Assembly: GCA_964019695.1 (NCBI GenBank)
Contig: OZ026515.1
Span: 78,604,678-78,668,677, forward strand
Length of the DNA: 64,000 nucleotides
Direction: 5' to 3'
DNA from: Loripinus fragilis
Lineage: Eukaryota > Mollusca > Bivalvia > Lucinida > Lucinidae
Shown here: piece by piece, positions 10,084 to 21,164 of the stretch
Position numbering within the stretch: the stretch's first letter is position 1
Layout: every line of letters starts with the position of its first letter
Notes under the pieces: generated by a model
The model's input: only the letters and a program-made list of their open reading frames with translations
What the model was told of the DNA's origin: nothing
Databases searched by the model: none
Program-made: the position numbers and the translations under genes

Positions 10084-11039
10084 CTGAAAGCATAAAAGTT
10101 TCATCTAAACATCATTTGGCTCATACATCGGTTATAAAATAAAAATTTGAAATTTTAACCCATCAAAGCATATTGCTTTGACATTTCTTTTAAGCACCCA
10201 GAACACATGATTTAAATACTGAAAACAATCAGTTTTTTTTTTTTTTGGGGGGGGGGGGGTTAGGGGACTTATTCCCTTTAATACAAACTGCTGATTCTGG
10301 TCCCAAGAACTGAACCCTGACATGTCTGTTTAAAAACAGGTGGACACTTTTCCAACGATCAATTTGAACATTTAATTCTTGTGATATCTTTGACAGGTAA
10401 CCAGGAGTATTCCCGTCATAAAGTCTGATGATCAGTTTCCTCCTTCAGTAGCAGTCTGATCTGTGTTTTTGCTGCTAGATCAGGTGTCTGAATATTCACC
10501 ATGAAACAGGGTATTGCGATATAACACATTTTTCTTTACAAAGAAATTATATTGCATGTAAATTGACCATTGGCAATTCTTTTTCACACTACTCAAAATA
10601 ATGGATAAGTCCAAAGATCAACAAAAGGAAATGTCCTATACAAAAATTCAGAAGCTATTAATTATTTGTTCACTTAATTGCTTGATCAATACTGATATTA
10701 AAGTTTAATTTAGCCTTGAAAGTTAAATCAGATCTTTACAGCAAAAATCAATCCCACATAAAAAGAGATCAAAGAAAAAAGGCTCTTCTGCAAAACCTAT
10801 AACATAGGACAGTGTCATTATTCAACAGGCACATAATAAGATAGGGTCTAGAACCTGTTGTTGCACATTAATACTAGAGGCTGGAGTTGGCCAGAAATCG
10901 CTCACCTTGGTGAGACTGAGTCTGTGCCATAGTGGCCATGTTTGCTATCAGATCAGATTGCTTTTAGCAATTGTGACTTTGCATGCCATCTTGATGCCAC
11001 CCACTAAGTTTCTGAACAGCTTAATTTCACTTAGGTCAG

Positions 11040-11360
11040 AATTTTTTTTATTAGTTGATGTACGAAACCTCCTACAATAATTTTCCAGAAAGTAGAAAAT
11101 AATAATAACTTAATTTCTAAAAAAAATGTTTTATTTTATCTGTCGACTCTAAATATTATTTCTTTTGTTGAAAAAAATAATATATTTTTGAGGTTCTGTT
11201 TGTGTATTTTTGAGAGTGACACTGTTAAAAGTGATTGTCCTTTCCACGTTTTTAGGAAAATGATAAAATATTTAAAGATTTAATACAGCTGTTGGTTTAT
11301 CTTACTAGTTTTACTGTTTTTTTCTGGAGATTAAAAACCTGTCATTTTCAGAGGTTTTTT
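11040..11360. mobile_element. repeat R, copy 1 (truncated)
   Basis: Begins TTAGGTCAGAATTTTTTTTA and shares ordered blocks with 33243-33678 in reverse orientation: GAGGTTCTGTTTGTGTATTTT, GAGAGTGACA, AGGAAAATGATAAAATATTT and GTTTTACTGTTTTTTTCTGG. The complete copy at 33243 has matching inverted ends; here the right end is lost. Confidence 0.6.
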
Positions 11361-11474
11361 TTTCATGCACAACCCAACTGAGCATGAAATTTCAACTGCT
11401 CATAAAAACTAAAATACCAACAAATGAATCGGTTTCTTCCTTTAATTCTCTCAGATGTTGTATTTATCATGCTA

Positions 11475-11518
11475 ATAAATGTTAAAATGCCAACAGTTGT
11501 TGGCATTTTAACATTTAT
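11475..11518. repeat. perfect 21-bp inverted repeat with 2-bp loop
   Basis: Arms begin ATAAATGTTAAAATGCCAAC and are perfectly complementary across a GT spacer. Weaker inverted similarity (GCATGAAATTT, GAGCATGA) extends outward to about 11365 and 11560, so this is probably the centre of a decayed fold-back MITE. Confidence 0.75.
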
Positions 11519-12239
11519 GAGCAAGATAAATTTCGTGCTCAGCTGAGAGGAGCATGAAAAAAGTTTTATAACCTCAGGATAATTTGGAGAATTTCAAGAT
11601 GGTCCTGGTTAGATATCTAAACACTTTGATTTGAGCAATTTTGAATCTCCATGTTGTCCAACGAAGTGATGCCGTCCAAAGACCGATAACAAAAGCTCGT
11701 CTTTGAGCACTTCATGCTTAGGTGAGCTAAAAATTGCTCAATACAGAGAGTGACACCAATCAAGGGCCACAACCCTGTTGTTATTTGACAAAATTTACCC
11801 ATCTACAATCTCACACCACTCCTTCCTGATATCAACTCTTATACAAAGTTTGGAGAAAATCTGTAAAAAATGCTGAAGGAAGAGAGCTGACACTGAGGCT
11901 CGGACAGATAGATGGGGGAATTATGGGCTTCCCTAATATTAATTTCTCATATAGAGAATTATGGGTTTCAGACAGACAGACAGACAGTCCCTTAAACGCA
12001 AATTTTGCATATAGAGTATACCATAATTTTCAACATATTTAATACTGGCAGGGTATAAAAGTTATGCACACTTGTAGGCTGAATACAGCTTTACTTTTTT
12101 AACCTTTTGTATTCTGATGGGTTCTTCCACCTGATATGATACAATAAACTTGGGATGGTTCATTGTATATATTGAGGGGTCACAGGTTATAATTTCCAAC
12201 TAAAATTGAATTTCTTCTCTGAAGATAGTTTTATTATAA

Positions 12240-13000
12240 GCAAACAGTATAGACACTATAATGTGTCACTCCATCAGGGTCTTCACTGTTTGCCAAAGGT
12301 TTCCCGAACACAAAGGGTTAAGCTATTTATCTGGAGCCATTTACCAAAGCCAAGGCGGCAAATTTCATTATTTTAAGTCATACAAGCCATTTAGCAGAAA
12401 GCGAAAATGTCACAATCAATATCCTATATTAACACAAAAATATGGCCTAAAAACAGCATATTTTTCAGACGACAAAGCTTTCAGCAAAAAGACAAATATG
12501 GCAACTTTCATTAAGGACTAAATGTAAGATTGGGCTTCCTTGTAATTCCATTCCATAAATGATACAACTAAAACAAGAAATCTTTGCAACAAAACAGTTT
12601 TAGACCAGGTCACTCCAAGAAAACAGACTGCTTTCTTACATGTAGGCAAACTAAGACTAAGCTTTCAGAGAGAAATATAGAAGATTCACCAAACTACAAT
12701 CTAACCATTTTCATTCTGTTTGGTTATCCCATATATATTGATGCAACTATAAGTATGAAATTGTCCATTTTGTTTAAAATTGCTATAAAATGATGTATTT
12801 CTGTCGCAGATGATTGTTTTTTTATCTTATGCAGCAGTTCATCTGGGTCTGCACTGTTTGCCAAAGTACCTGTTTACTGAAAAGGAATAATCAGCCTTTC
12901 ACCATGTCCAAAAGTTCAAAGTTGCAGACATCCAACATGATCTCTGTAATTGTTTGGTCGATAAAACATAAAAATAAAATAAAGCATTTGTTGCAAACAA
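12240..13000. other. decayed GATCAG-core fragments, no gene
   Basis: Short fragments such as AGACACTATAATGTGTC plus CACTGTTTGCCAAAGG (12245-12300) and CATCTGGGTCTGCACTGTTTG (about 12840) recall the MITE cores. Open frames here lack splice sites and coding character. Confidence 0.35.
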
Positions 13001-13141
13001 ACTGATTCAATATGAACCTAGGCCCTACCCATATGAAAACCTGTAATGAGGCTTTTTGGTAACATAGAGAATAATCCAATTTTACAATTCAAACGTTTGG
13101 TTATTTGGATCATTGGTTTGAGAGTGAAGCAAGTACAAATC

Positions 13142-13242
13142 CAGGAGATTCCAGGGGCCGAATTTCAGCCCCATTCCCAACCGAAAATAGCCACTTTTTT
13201 TTCCAATACCATGTCTGTTTTTCCCAATTAAAAAAAAAAGTA

Positions 13243-13275
<33 letters not shown>

Positions 13276-13517
13276 TTTTTACTTTTTTTTAGAGACCACT
13301 ACTACATATAAGAAACAATGACCAATATATCAGAATCATACTTAAACACTTGTGCTTAAGTGGTATGCTTGGCATAATACAATTTAGAATAACTTGATAT
13401 ATTTTGCTTCCCCTGTTATGTTCTGTGTCATTAATTTCATCCAATTTTGCTGTTAAGTGGATCATTTTTTCCCAATATTAACCAGTGGCCTTTTCCCAAA
13501 ATTGCTGGAAACCCCTG
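13142..13517. mobile_element. CAGG-ended element with 5-bp target duplication AAATC
   Basis: AAATC stands directly outside both ends (13137-13141 and 13518-13522). The ends are CAGGAGATTCCAG and the complement of CAGGGGTTTCCAG. Just inside is GGGGCCGAATTTCAGCCCC, a palindrome shared with the elements at 50516 and 63077. The interior holds an expanded A/T homopolymer (about 13230-13290) and the block AGAGACCACTACTAC. Non-autonomous; CAGGG ends recall hAT. Confidence 0.8.
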
Positions 13518-14164
13518 AAATCCTGACCATGGTTTTCTCTCGAAGAGGCTCATTTGATCATGCAACTCTTCTCTTCGGGTCATCCTATTGGAAATTTGCT
13601 TAGAATACTTGAGCTTGTTAAGGAACTATTTTAGAACACAAAGTTAATGAATCTCTAAGGTGACAATCAGGTGTATTGATGATTCTGCATCTGATGTCAC
13701 TGATCTAGAAAGGCCCAAAGATCATACGGGACTTGGCAAGAAGAGTTTCTGTCCACAGTACTCATTCTTTCATAAGAATGATTAATGTGGGTACTTATTA
13801 GAATTGCCTTCAAAGCAAGGGCAATCCAATAAGTCCAATAAGTACCAACAACATTATGTTTATGGTGAAATTGTTGTCAGCCAGGCTGCTGATCAGAAAA
13901 TCAATTATATACATTTAAAGACTGCTTCCGTGAACTTTAATTTCAGCTGAGAATTCGAAGCTCGTTTAAATCTTTCTCAAATTATCCAATAAAAAATCAT
14001 CTTGGTATTTTGTACAGGAGTTCTCTTGAATTTCTCTTAAAGAACTGGTGAATCAGCTTTTTTGATTATAACTAACTACCCAGTTATTTCACTACAATTA
14101 CTGCTCGAAACATGTTCATGCTTTTCACTACAAATATCATGGTGAGGTAGTTTGGAAGCCTAAA

Positions 14165-14235
14165 CTGCAAACAATAAGGTCCCAGATCAGATTGCTTCCT
14201 TAGGAGCAGTCTGATCAGGGTCCATACTGTTTGAT
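14165..14235. repeat. GATCAG-core hairpin remnant
   Basis: GTCCCAGATCAGATTGCTTCC and GGAGCAGTCTGATCAGGGTCC face each other, with a partial repeat of the motif at 14440-14465. Outer ends are lost. Confidence 0.5.
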
Positions 14236-14804
14236 ACTATGATCAATTTAAAGTAGTCTTAAGTACATAAGAATAAATAATGCAGCAGATAGTAGGTTGG
14301 AACTAATCTGGAAACAAACTGCTTGCAACTCTGATGGAATTTCTGAAATATTTTCTGTACAATTATTCAGACTAAACATGTATGCTGCCATTCCAATGTG
14401 GTCTGCTTTGTCATCTGTTGTTGTAGTTTGGAAACTTCTACTCCATAAGGAGCAGTCTGAAATCAAGTCAAAATTGATCTGTGATCATCTGTTGTTCACT
14501 TAAAAAAAAATCTTATATTTTCTTATGTATGCTTGAAAAAAAGATTTTATGCCAAAGAGATTATGGTAAATACTCTAAAATTTCAAACACTATAGTTGCT
14601 TGCCAATATTAACGCCTAGACAAACAGCACAGACCAAGATAAGCAGTCTGATCATGATCTTCTCTGTTTGCTCTTTTGACAACCATTTTGTGAATTCCAG
14701 CCCTGAAAACAAAGAATTTATTTGAAAGCAGAAAGAGAAAAGTGTTCAAAATTTTTAGAATATTTATCATACACGGGTTTAGATAAACAAAACTTTTCAG
14801 CATA

Positions 14805-14965
14805 AAATTGTAAATATTTTTGTACCCATCAGTTTTAACATATGTTTTGGGTGCTCAAAAGAACCGTCTCCTTGAGACGATTCTTTTGAGTACCCACAAC
14901 ATATGTTTTGGTTGAGAAATAAGAAAATTAAATTTTCGTTACGAACTCTTAACTAAAATCCTGAC
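14805..14965. mobile_element. hairpin MITE family M2, copy 3
   Basis: The core GGTGCTCAAAAGAACCGTCTC and GAGACGATTCTTTTGAGTACC is flanked by AACATATGTTTTGG on one side and AACATATGTTTTGGTTGAG on the other. The opposed AACATATG words extend the inverted repeat. Confidence 0.7.
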
Positions 14966-15617
14966 CATACATACAAATATTGACTTTAGTTCAGGTGGAC
15001 AAGGAGTGCTATTGAATAGTAAGCTTCATACTGACCAACTGGAAGAGGAGGTCAATAATATATGATTAAGTTTACTGTTCAATAACACTTCATTTCTACA
15101 GAGACAGAAGTCAACAATATGGTAAGGATACGATATACATTTTAGACCATTTACAGCTCGACCATGCTGATGATGCAAAATTACATGACCTTCTAGTCAC
15201 TCCCGATATAGCATGTGACATTACCAATGCTCCATGGTTTGTAACATAACTACATGAAGCACACGATCACCCTCTGAACCTAGGAGACATGTGTTATTTA
15301 TAGATTATAATAAGTATCATTATCACATATTTGGGATACTATTATTTGCTCCCTATAACCCAAAGTTTGCAAATACAATATTAAGCTCTTTCCTGCCACA
15401 GGTTATCTACCCGCCAGGCTGACTGCCTGCTATATAACCATAAGCGGAGAAGTTATTGTGTCCACCTGGAGACGTCGATCATTATATGACATCAAATGTG
15501 AACATTTTAGTGGCGTGACGTCAAACACAGTTTTCGTTAGTCTTCTGTTTTACTTACATTTTTGTACATGTATGTCCAACGCAAAAAAAAAACAGTGAAT
15601 TGGAATAATATGTTGGT

Positions 15618-15855
15618 TGGTTTTGTTGCTTTACGTCCCAAGTCAACAGCTATGGTCATTGCGGGACGGTCAGTTCACCTAACCACACTTTTTCCTGGGC
15701 AAGCTTGAACAAGCGGTTAACCAGTAATTTGTGCACATACTTTCGCTTGTAACTGACAACAACCCTTCTTGAATGAATCAGCGGAAGGGAGGAGAATGAC
15801 CGTAGAAATTATTTCATGATCAATCTCAACGAAAGTATGGGACCGGGCCGGTGGA
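15618..15855 (-). mobile_element. SINE family A, head truncated
   Basis: Shares the stretch from TTGTTGCTTTACGTCCCAAG through GCGGGACGGTCAGTTCAC to ATTATTTCATGATCAATCTC with 19518-19722, nearly base for base. The tRNA-like end present in the 9276 copy is cut off at about 15855. The close match between these two copies implies fairly recent activity. Confidence 0.65.
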
Positions 15856-16229
15856 ATAATATGTGATAAACATATTATAACACAGGGTTTTGGTTATAGA
15901 CCACTGTCAGCCTTCAAACTAAAGCTCTCGGGCTGATGATGGGGTCTCGGGTTGATACTTCAGGCATATTAAACCAAAACTCATCCCTTATTACATATTT
16001 GCAGAGATAAACCAAATCTTACATACATTATAAGATAATTTATTTCCTGATAACCTGATCTTAATCGCAGTCAAGTATCGTTCGTAAGATGGCGCCAGAA
16101 GTAAACAGTTATGAGATTTTATGTGAAATGTATGTAAAATTCCTTTGCTTTGCAATAATATATGTATGCTTAATGTGATACAACATAAAACTGGAAAATT
16201 TTACGAGCTAAAAGCATATGATAACATGA

Positions 16230-16385
16230 TGGTCCAGTGCATATTTGATTTTTTTTTTCTTATTTCTCAACCAAAACATGCATTCTGGGTGCTCAAAAGA
16301 ACCCTCTCAATGAGATGGTTCTTTTGAGCACCCAAAACCCATAAAAACAGATAGGTAAGAGAATAATTCCAATTTTACACTAAAT
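16230..16385. mobile_element. hairpin MITE family M2, copy 4
   Basis: The core GTGCTCAAAAGAACCCTCTC and GAGATGGTTCTTTTGAGCAC is flanked by CTTATTTCTCAACCAAAACAT and by GGTAAGAGAATAATTCC, as in the other copies. Confidence 0.65.
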
Positions 16386-16517
16386 TTTATTTCTTATCTA
16401 GATTTATGCATAAGCTCTCTGGCTTAAGGGGTCTAAGGTGGATACTTCAGGTGATAAATAAAGCCCCATGCGATAATCATATGGGCTGGTCCAAAATATT
16501 TTAGTCCTTATACTAAC

Positions 16518-16617
16518 CTTTTAATTTTTTCTTGCGACCAGTCTTCTGCGGCATATTTATCTCCTCTTGACTACTGTTGCGCTGAGACTGATCATGCTTA
16601 CTTCGACCGCATCCCAT
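16518..16617 (-). CDS. first coding exon of a MGCG-start (dual-acylation type) protein
   Basis: On the minus strand, AAAATGG provides a good start context at 16617. The 33 codons begin MGCGRSKHDQSQRNSS and end GRKKKLK, followed by a donor G|GTTAGT. Met-Gly-Cys with Ser at position 6 is the classic pattern for N-myristoylation plus palmitoylation (established rule), and the following lysine cluster would strengthen membrane binding. The spare G completes a codon with the exon at 9908-10083. MGCG starts occur in raftlin and in stathmin-domain protein STMND1; no stathmin helix is visible in this window, so identity is open. Nothing upstream in frame suggests an earlier start. Confidence 0.65.
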
Positions 16618-16850
16618 TTTCTCACAACCCAGATGCATTGGGCTCAACTTTACCCACAGGCAGGCAAACAAGCTCCTTTTAAATATATCTCCTCATGAAA
16701 ATTAATTCATAATCACATTTTGATCACTGAAACAGAATTCAAACTTCACAATTTCCTTCCTCCTTTTCGGCAATTCAAACGTCAGATTTCCTGATCCCTC
16801 CTTGTTTGACGTAAACCATAGCTTTAATTTTGTTTTATTTTGTTTTATCA
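16618..16850 (-). promoter_or_regulatory. candidate 5' UTR and promoter region of the MGCG gene
   Basis: This unique-looking stretch directly upstream of the start codon is free of the window's repeats, which is unusual here. It contains two TTTGACGT/AAACGTCA-type words and AT-rich patches but no clear TATA box at a sensible distance. The assignment rests on position only. Confidence 0.3.
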
Positions 16851-16959
16851 CATATGCATTAATTTTAACAGCATAAAAATTAAAGTTTTCTTTTAGTAAA
16901 AATTACCATCACACATAGATTATATCCTGTCTGGCCTGTGAATAGAGAAAAGATTTGAT

Positions 16960-17163
16960 ATTGAAGGACATTTAAAACTCTTCGTCTGCTAGTGTCGTCT
17001 GTTGATAACCTTTGCAAACAGTTTTGATCCAGATCAGGTCCAACAGAATGTCTGGCCTGCTCTGGATTCAAACTGTTTGACACTCTGATGATACTCCTGG
17101 AAGAATTTTTTGAATTCAATAACTTGAAAATAATATCAGCGGACGACAAAAAATCATACAAAA
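16960..17163. mobile_element. MITE family T2, copy a
   Basis: Carries GATAACCTTTGCAAACAGTTT, GATCCAGATCAGG, TCTGGCCTG and AAACTGTTTGACACTCTGATG in order, then CAGCGGACGACAAAAAATCAT. It sits head to tail with copy b. The left end is decayed. Confidence 0.6.
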
Positions 17164-17362
17164 TTACTCAATATGTTGTCTGCTGATAACCTTTGCACAC
17201 AGTTTGGACCCAGATCAGGTCCGAAGACATGTTGGGCCTGATCTGGATCCAAACTGTTTGACACTCTGATGGTATTCCAGAAAGAATTTTTCAAAAAAGT
17301 TTATTTTGAAAAAATCAGCAGACGACAAAAAGTCATGTAAAATTACCCAGTAGGCAAAGAGT
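17164..17362. mobile_element. MITE family T2, copy b
   Basis: Hairpin arms CAGTTTGGACCCAGATCAGG and CCTGATCTGGATCCAAACTG surround TCCGAAGACATGTTGGG. It ends ACCCAGTAGGCAAAGAG then TTAA. The right end matches other T2 copies (TTAACTCTTTGC in the opposite sense), supporting a TTAA target site. Confidence 0.65.
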
Positions 17363-17922
17363 TAACTTTTTACACAAGTTCATAGGTCCATAATATGGTT
17401 ACCATACTATTTTGGTCAGGATAGCCCAGCCTAGCCTCTTGGATGGGTTGGGTAAGGTACAGTTGCCCTATTTTAGTTAGCCAAACTTAGGATAGGGTAG
17501 CCTAGCCTAGTCTACTGCAGGGCTGAGTTGGGTAGGTTAAGGATTTGTCACCCTACAGGCTTTTAGTAAGATTAGGATAGCCTACCAGAAGTGGCAGTCA
17601 GGGTAGGGTAGGGTCAACCTACTGGTAAGGCAGCCCCCACCAAATCTAGCATACTTGGCAGGCAGAATTGCATTGGATGGGTAGGGGTGTATAGTAGACC
17701 CACTGGTTAGTGTAATGGTATGCTAGACTTTACACTATGCTACCCTAGGATATGATATGAGCAAATCATACCCTTGGCTAGGGTAAGGTAGGTAGCAGAA
17801 GGGAATCTTCATTATATTAAGGTTGCAAATAGTATGCCATACCAAAGGGTAGGTATGAAAAGTTAAGATATTTGGAAAGGCTAGGGTAGTGCTTAGGAAA
17901 TGTAAGGCTTGGTCAGCTAATA

Positions 17923-18957
17923 CCCCTATTCCACACAGGCCCAGAATCCCACGAATTGACAAATATTTGGATTCGTGTCTGAATCGTAATCAGTTCGTGA
18001 AGATCTTAACTGATTCGCACAGTCCGTAGTCAGTTCTTGCAATTCATAGGTCTATCGGGAATTCGGCTCAAAAGTTTTGAAGTGTTCAAAACTTTGGCCA
18101 CAAATTCCCCCATTCGAAAAATCGTGTGTGATTCGTACCAAATTCCTAAGGCATTCTTGGACATCGTAACTGAATCGTAATCGCTTCGGAGACGTTTTTT
18201 GGCATTCGTAGCTACTCTTAGCTCATTCGTGGGGAATCGGGAGATTAAGCCAAGCAATAAAACCAAGGAAGAGATAGGAGAAGGGTTTTCCCGAGTAACT
18301 ACCCCGTCATGCGCATGTGAGCAAGTCCTAGAAGTTGAAACAGATTTGACAGACTCTGGAGCACAATCAGGATCAGTCAGTAGCTCCTGGCTGGTGATTT
18401 TGCCAATGGCGAACTGCCATATTTTTCCAAGCCAAAGAGTCTGGGCCAGGGCCCTTCGACTTTAACGTATTTGTTTTCTTCTAGCTATATAAGAAGCCGC
18501 TTTCAACACTCAAGTTGCAGGATCAATTCTACTGCTGCTTTACAAGGAACATTCATTTTGGAACTGATGCCCCGCAAGCATAGATGGGTCTTTTTTTATA
18601 ACTATTGTGAGAGAAAATCTAGCGAATCGTGGCGATTCGTCGCGAGTTTCTGTTAATTCGTGCCCAATTCGTGCTGCATTCGGCATATTCTTAGCTGATT
18701 CGTAATTGATTCTTTAACTTTCATGCAGCATGATCTAATATAATTTTGCTAATCGTAGTGAATTCTTGCGCGATTTCAGCCGAATTGAGCAGATTCCCCC
18801 GAATATTCGTAACAAAATTGTATCTGAATCGGGACTGACTTGTAGAACATGACGATTGGAGAAAAAAAAAATTAATGAAACCTCACGAATCCCCCCGAAT
18901 CAATAAAAAATCAATTCGTGGCGATTCCGGCGATTCGTGGCCTGTGTGGAATAGGGG
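17923..18957. mobile_element. 1.0 kb inverted-repeat element with ATTCGTG-rich termini
   Basis: The two ends read TACCCCTATTCCACACAGGCC and its exact complement, GGCCTGTGTGGAATAGGGGTA. Inside each end, the word ATTCGTG and its complement recur many times over about 250 bp. TA borders it on both sides, which could be a 2-bp duplication or part of the repeat. The centre (about 18250-18640) is less biased and contains CTATATAAGAAG followed at 18568 by a frame starting MPRKHRWVFF; this might be a promoter plus a remnant of an element gene, but I cannot assign it. Confidence 0.75.
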
Positions 18958-19487
18958 TATCACCTATCCTACCTCATGGGCATGGTTTGAGGGATTGGGT
19001 AGGCTTATGCTATGGTCACCCTTTCTGGTTAGGGTATTATGTAGAAAACATGCCTTTCCTTAGAATTTACCAATGAGGGTAAACAAGAGTACAAGACCCA
19101 TCCAAGATAGACTTGCTCAGCCTGCCCTACTTGGTAGGCGGGGTGATAAGGTATAGTTTAGTCTGGGTAGTTCGCCTTATAGTATGACAATACTGGTTAT
19201 AGTAGGGACAAGCCTTAAGGTAAAATCTGAACTTTACATAGAAAAGGTAGGGTAGGTTATGGTACACTTGCCTATGTAGGGGAGAGATTAGGTTCGCTGA
19301 GACTTGGCTTGGCAAACCTACCCTACACAGCTCTACTTTTTCTTGAAGACAGGGTGATGGAGGACATGGCAGGTATGGGTAACCTAACAAGATTTGTGGT
19401 AGGATACCATTCTCTAGCTTAACCTTAATTCACCAGGTACCCCAGTTTAAGGTAGGTTAAGCCTACTGATTAGGGTAGGGGTATTTG

Positions 19488-19722
19488 TTTGTATGTTTGT
19501 TTGTTTGTTTGTTTGTTTGTTTTTGTTGCTTTACGTCCCAAGTCAACAGCTATGGTCATTGCGGGACGGTCAGTTCACTTAACCACACATTTTCCTGGGC
19601 AGGCTTGAACAAGCGGTTAACCAGTAATTTGTGCACATACTTTCGTTTGTAACTGACAACAACCCTTCTTGAATGAATCAGCGGAAGGGAGGAGAATGAC
19701 CGTAGAAATTATTTCATGATCA
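19488..19722 (-). mobile_element. SINE family A with a TTTG-repeat tail
   Basis: Preceded by seven or so TTTG repeats (19488-19524), which on the minus strand is a CAAA-type 3' tail. The body then matches 15618-15855 almost exactly and stops at ATGATCAATG, so the head is truncated. It lies inside the TAGG-rich domain. Confidence 0.7.
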
Positions 19723-20283
19723 ATGAGATATCCTTTCCATAGCCTAGCCTACCAGGTTTGGGTGGTTACTGATAAAGGATTAAGTTAGATCTTGCATAGG
19801 GTATTATCCCCCTACTTGGTTTAGGCTATATAGGGGCCAGGTAGTCTTCCTTAACTACTACTAGAATCAGAATCATAGGATTCTTGACATCTGACTATGA
19901 CTAAAATAAGATAAAAGTAGCTGTGGTAGGTTCTTCCCTAAGGTAAATATAGTTCTTTACTTTGAAAGGCTAGGCATGGCTAGGCTATGGTTAAGTGAGC
20001 AAAGCCTAGTCTATGCTAGTCTACTTTATACTACCCCACCTTACCCTACCCTACCTAGTTAACAGGGAGGTTTTGGATTATCATCCTAGATAGGGGTTTT
20101 ATAAGATGCTGAATAGAGCAGGGAATTTCACTTTTTTTGTAAAGGCTTAATCTAAAGTTCCTAAAATGATTGTCTTTTTTCCTCTGTATAAGAGAATTCT
20201 ATGTCAACGCTTGTTTGGGAAGGATCTACTGACTCAGGTTATCATATATATCTTATTTGTTTATAATACTGGTGTTACTTTAA

Positions 20284-20503
20284 CCCATATAAGCCTGGCA
20301 CCCTTTCTGTGGGACATAGGTGAACAGTGCAGACCCAGCTCAGATGCTGCAGAGAGCAGCATCTGATCAGGGTCTCCACTGTTTGCTTACAGAATTTTCT
20401 ATTAAGATTTGAATAAAGATGAAAAATACCACCCAACAACCTTTAAAATGGAAACAGACTGGTCCAATTGATAAGAATATGAAAACCATTTAGCTTAAAT
20501 GGT
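20284..20503. mobile_element. TTAA-type MITE family T3, copy 2
   Basis: Flanked by TTAA (20280-20283 and 20504-20507) and starting CCCATATAAGCCTGGC. The hairpin arms GACCCAGCTCAGATGCTGC and GCAGCATCTGATCAGGGTC lie near the left end, followed by GTTTGCTTACAG and the block AAAAATACCACCCAACAACC shared with 5298-5517. Confidence 0.75.
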
Positions 20504-20507
20504 TTAA

Positions 20508-21160
20508 GTTGATACTTCTTTCCCTTGTGGGGTAGATTATGAGCAGGTTTACAGTCTGATTGTATTAGGCTTGTCATTTTTGTATAGCAAGCTATTAAAA
20601 AAAGTAGTAAGTTTTTATCAAAAAACATTTAATACCCCGTAAAACTCATTTAATACCCTCATTTTTTACCTATTATTGCCATTTTCATAGCATTTCTTCT
20701 CAATTTGTCATTCCATCAACATTTGTGTCATTTTCAACCTTAGAACAGATCTTCTAGGGCTTGAGAGTTATGGTACTGGATACTGACTTACATCTAGGGA
20801 AGTTAACCACCATCTAAATGATCTTAATAGGTGTATCCATGCATATTTGATCTCGGCCTAAACGTCATGGTTCACCATTGATGAATTTTTGTAGATCTTC
20901 ACTATTTATAGTCCATTTCTCAAGAAAAACTTAAATTAATAATGCAATTCAGAATAAGCCCATGCCAACCTGAACCTTTTAAAGATTGTGCTCCCTTGAA
21001 GATGTGTCAGAGCCTTTGGCAGAATTGGCAGAATTTTTTTTCATAGTTTTCAAGATGGCAAAATCCATTTAAGCTGTTTTGTACAGTACATATATTAAGA
21101 ATGAACAGTATGATGTCAATTTTACAGTTTTGATGTCATAAATTCAAGACAAATAGCTAG
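20508..21160. other. unassigned stretch
   Basis: AT-rich with no exon, RNA gene or element I can support. Confidence 0.35.
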
Positions 21161-21164
21161 ATAC

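Larger units (their letters stand above)
10084..16517 (-). other. intron 1 of the MGCG gene, filled with repeats
   Basis: Inferred intron of 6.4 kb between the two phase-compatible exons, with GT at 16517-16516 and AG at 10085-10084 on the minus strand. It holds a poly-T/poly-G run (about 10231-10260), repeat R (11040-11360), a 44-bp palindrome, a CAGA microsatellite (about 11970), a CAGG-ended element (13142-13517), two M2 hairpins and a SINE. The remaining parts show no coding exon I can support. Confidence 0.5.
17395..20065. repeat. degenerate TAGG/CCTA-rich low-complexity domain
   Basis: The segments 17395-17920, 18960-19480 and 19725-20065 are dominated by variants of GGTAGGGTAGG, TAGCCTAGCC and CTACCCTACC with no fixed period. 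An inverted-repeat element and a SINE interrupt it. Short minus-strand frames rich in Pro, Leu and Tyr come from this bias. It is not an intact telomeric array, since no run of TTAGGG exists. Confidence 0.7.

Noticed and set aside
18199..18465. 88-codon plus-strand frame inside the ATTCGTG element
   Set aside because: Begins inside the repeat-rich terminus and shows no recognisable family. It could be captured host DNA but is not supported as a gene.
17395..20065. Interstitial telomere
   Set aside because: There are no runs of TTAGGG; only degenerate TAGG/CCTA composition.
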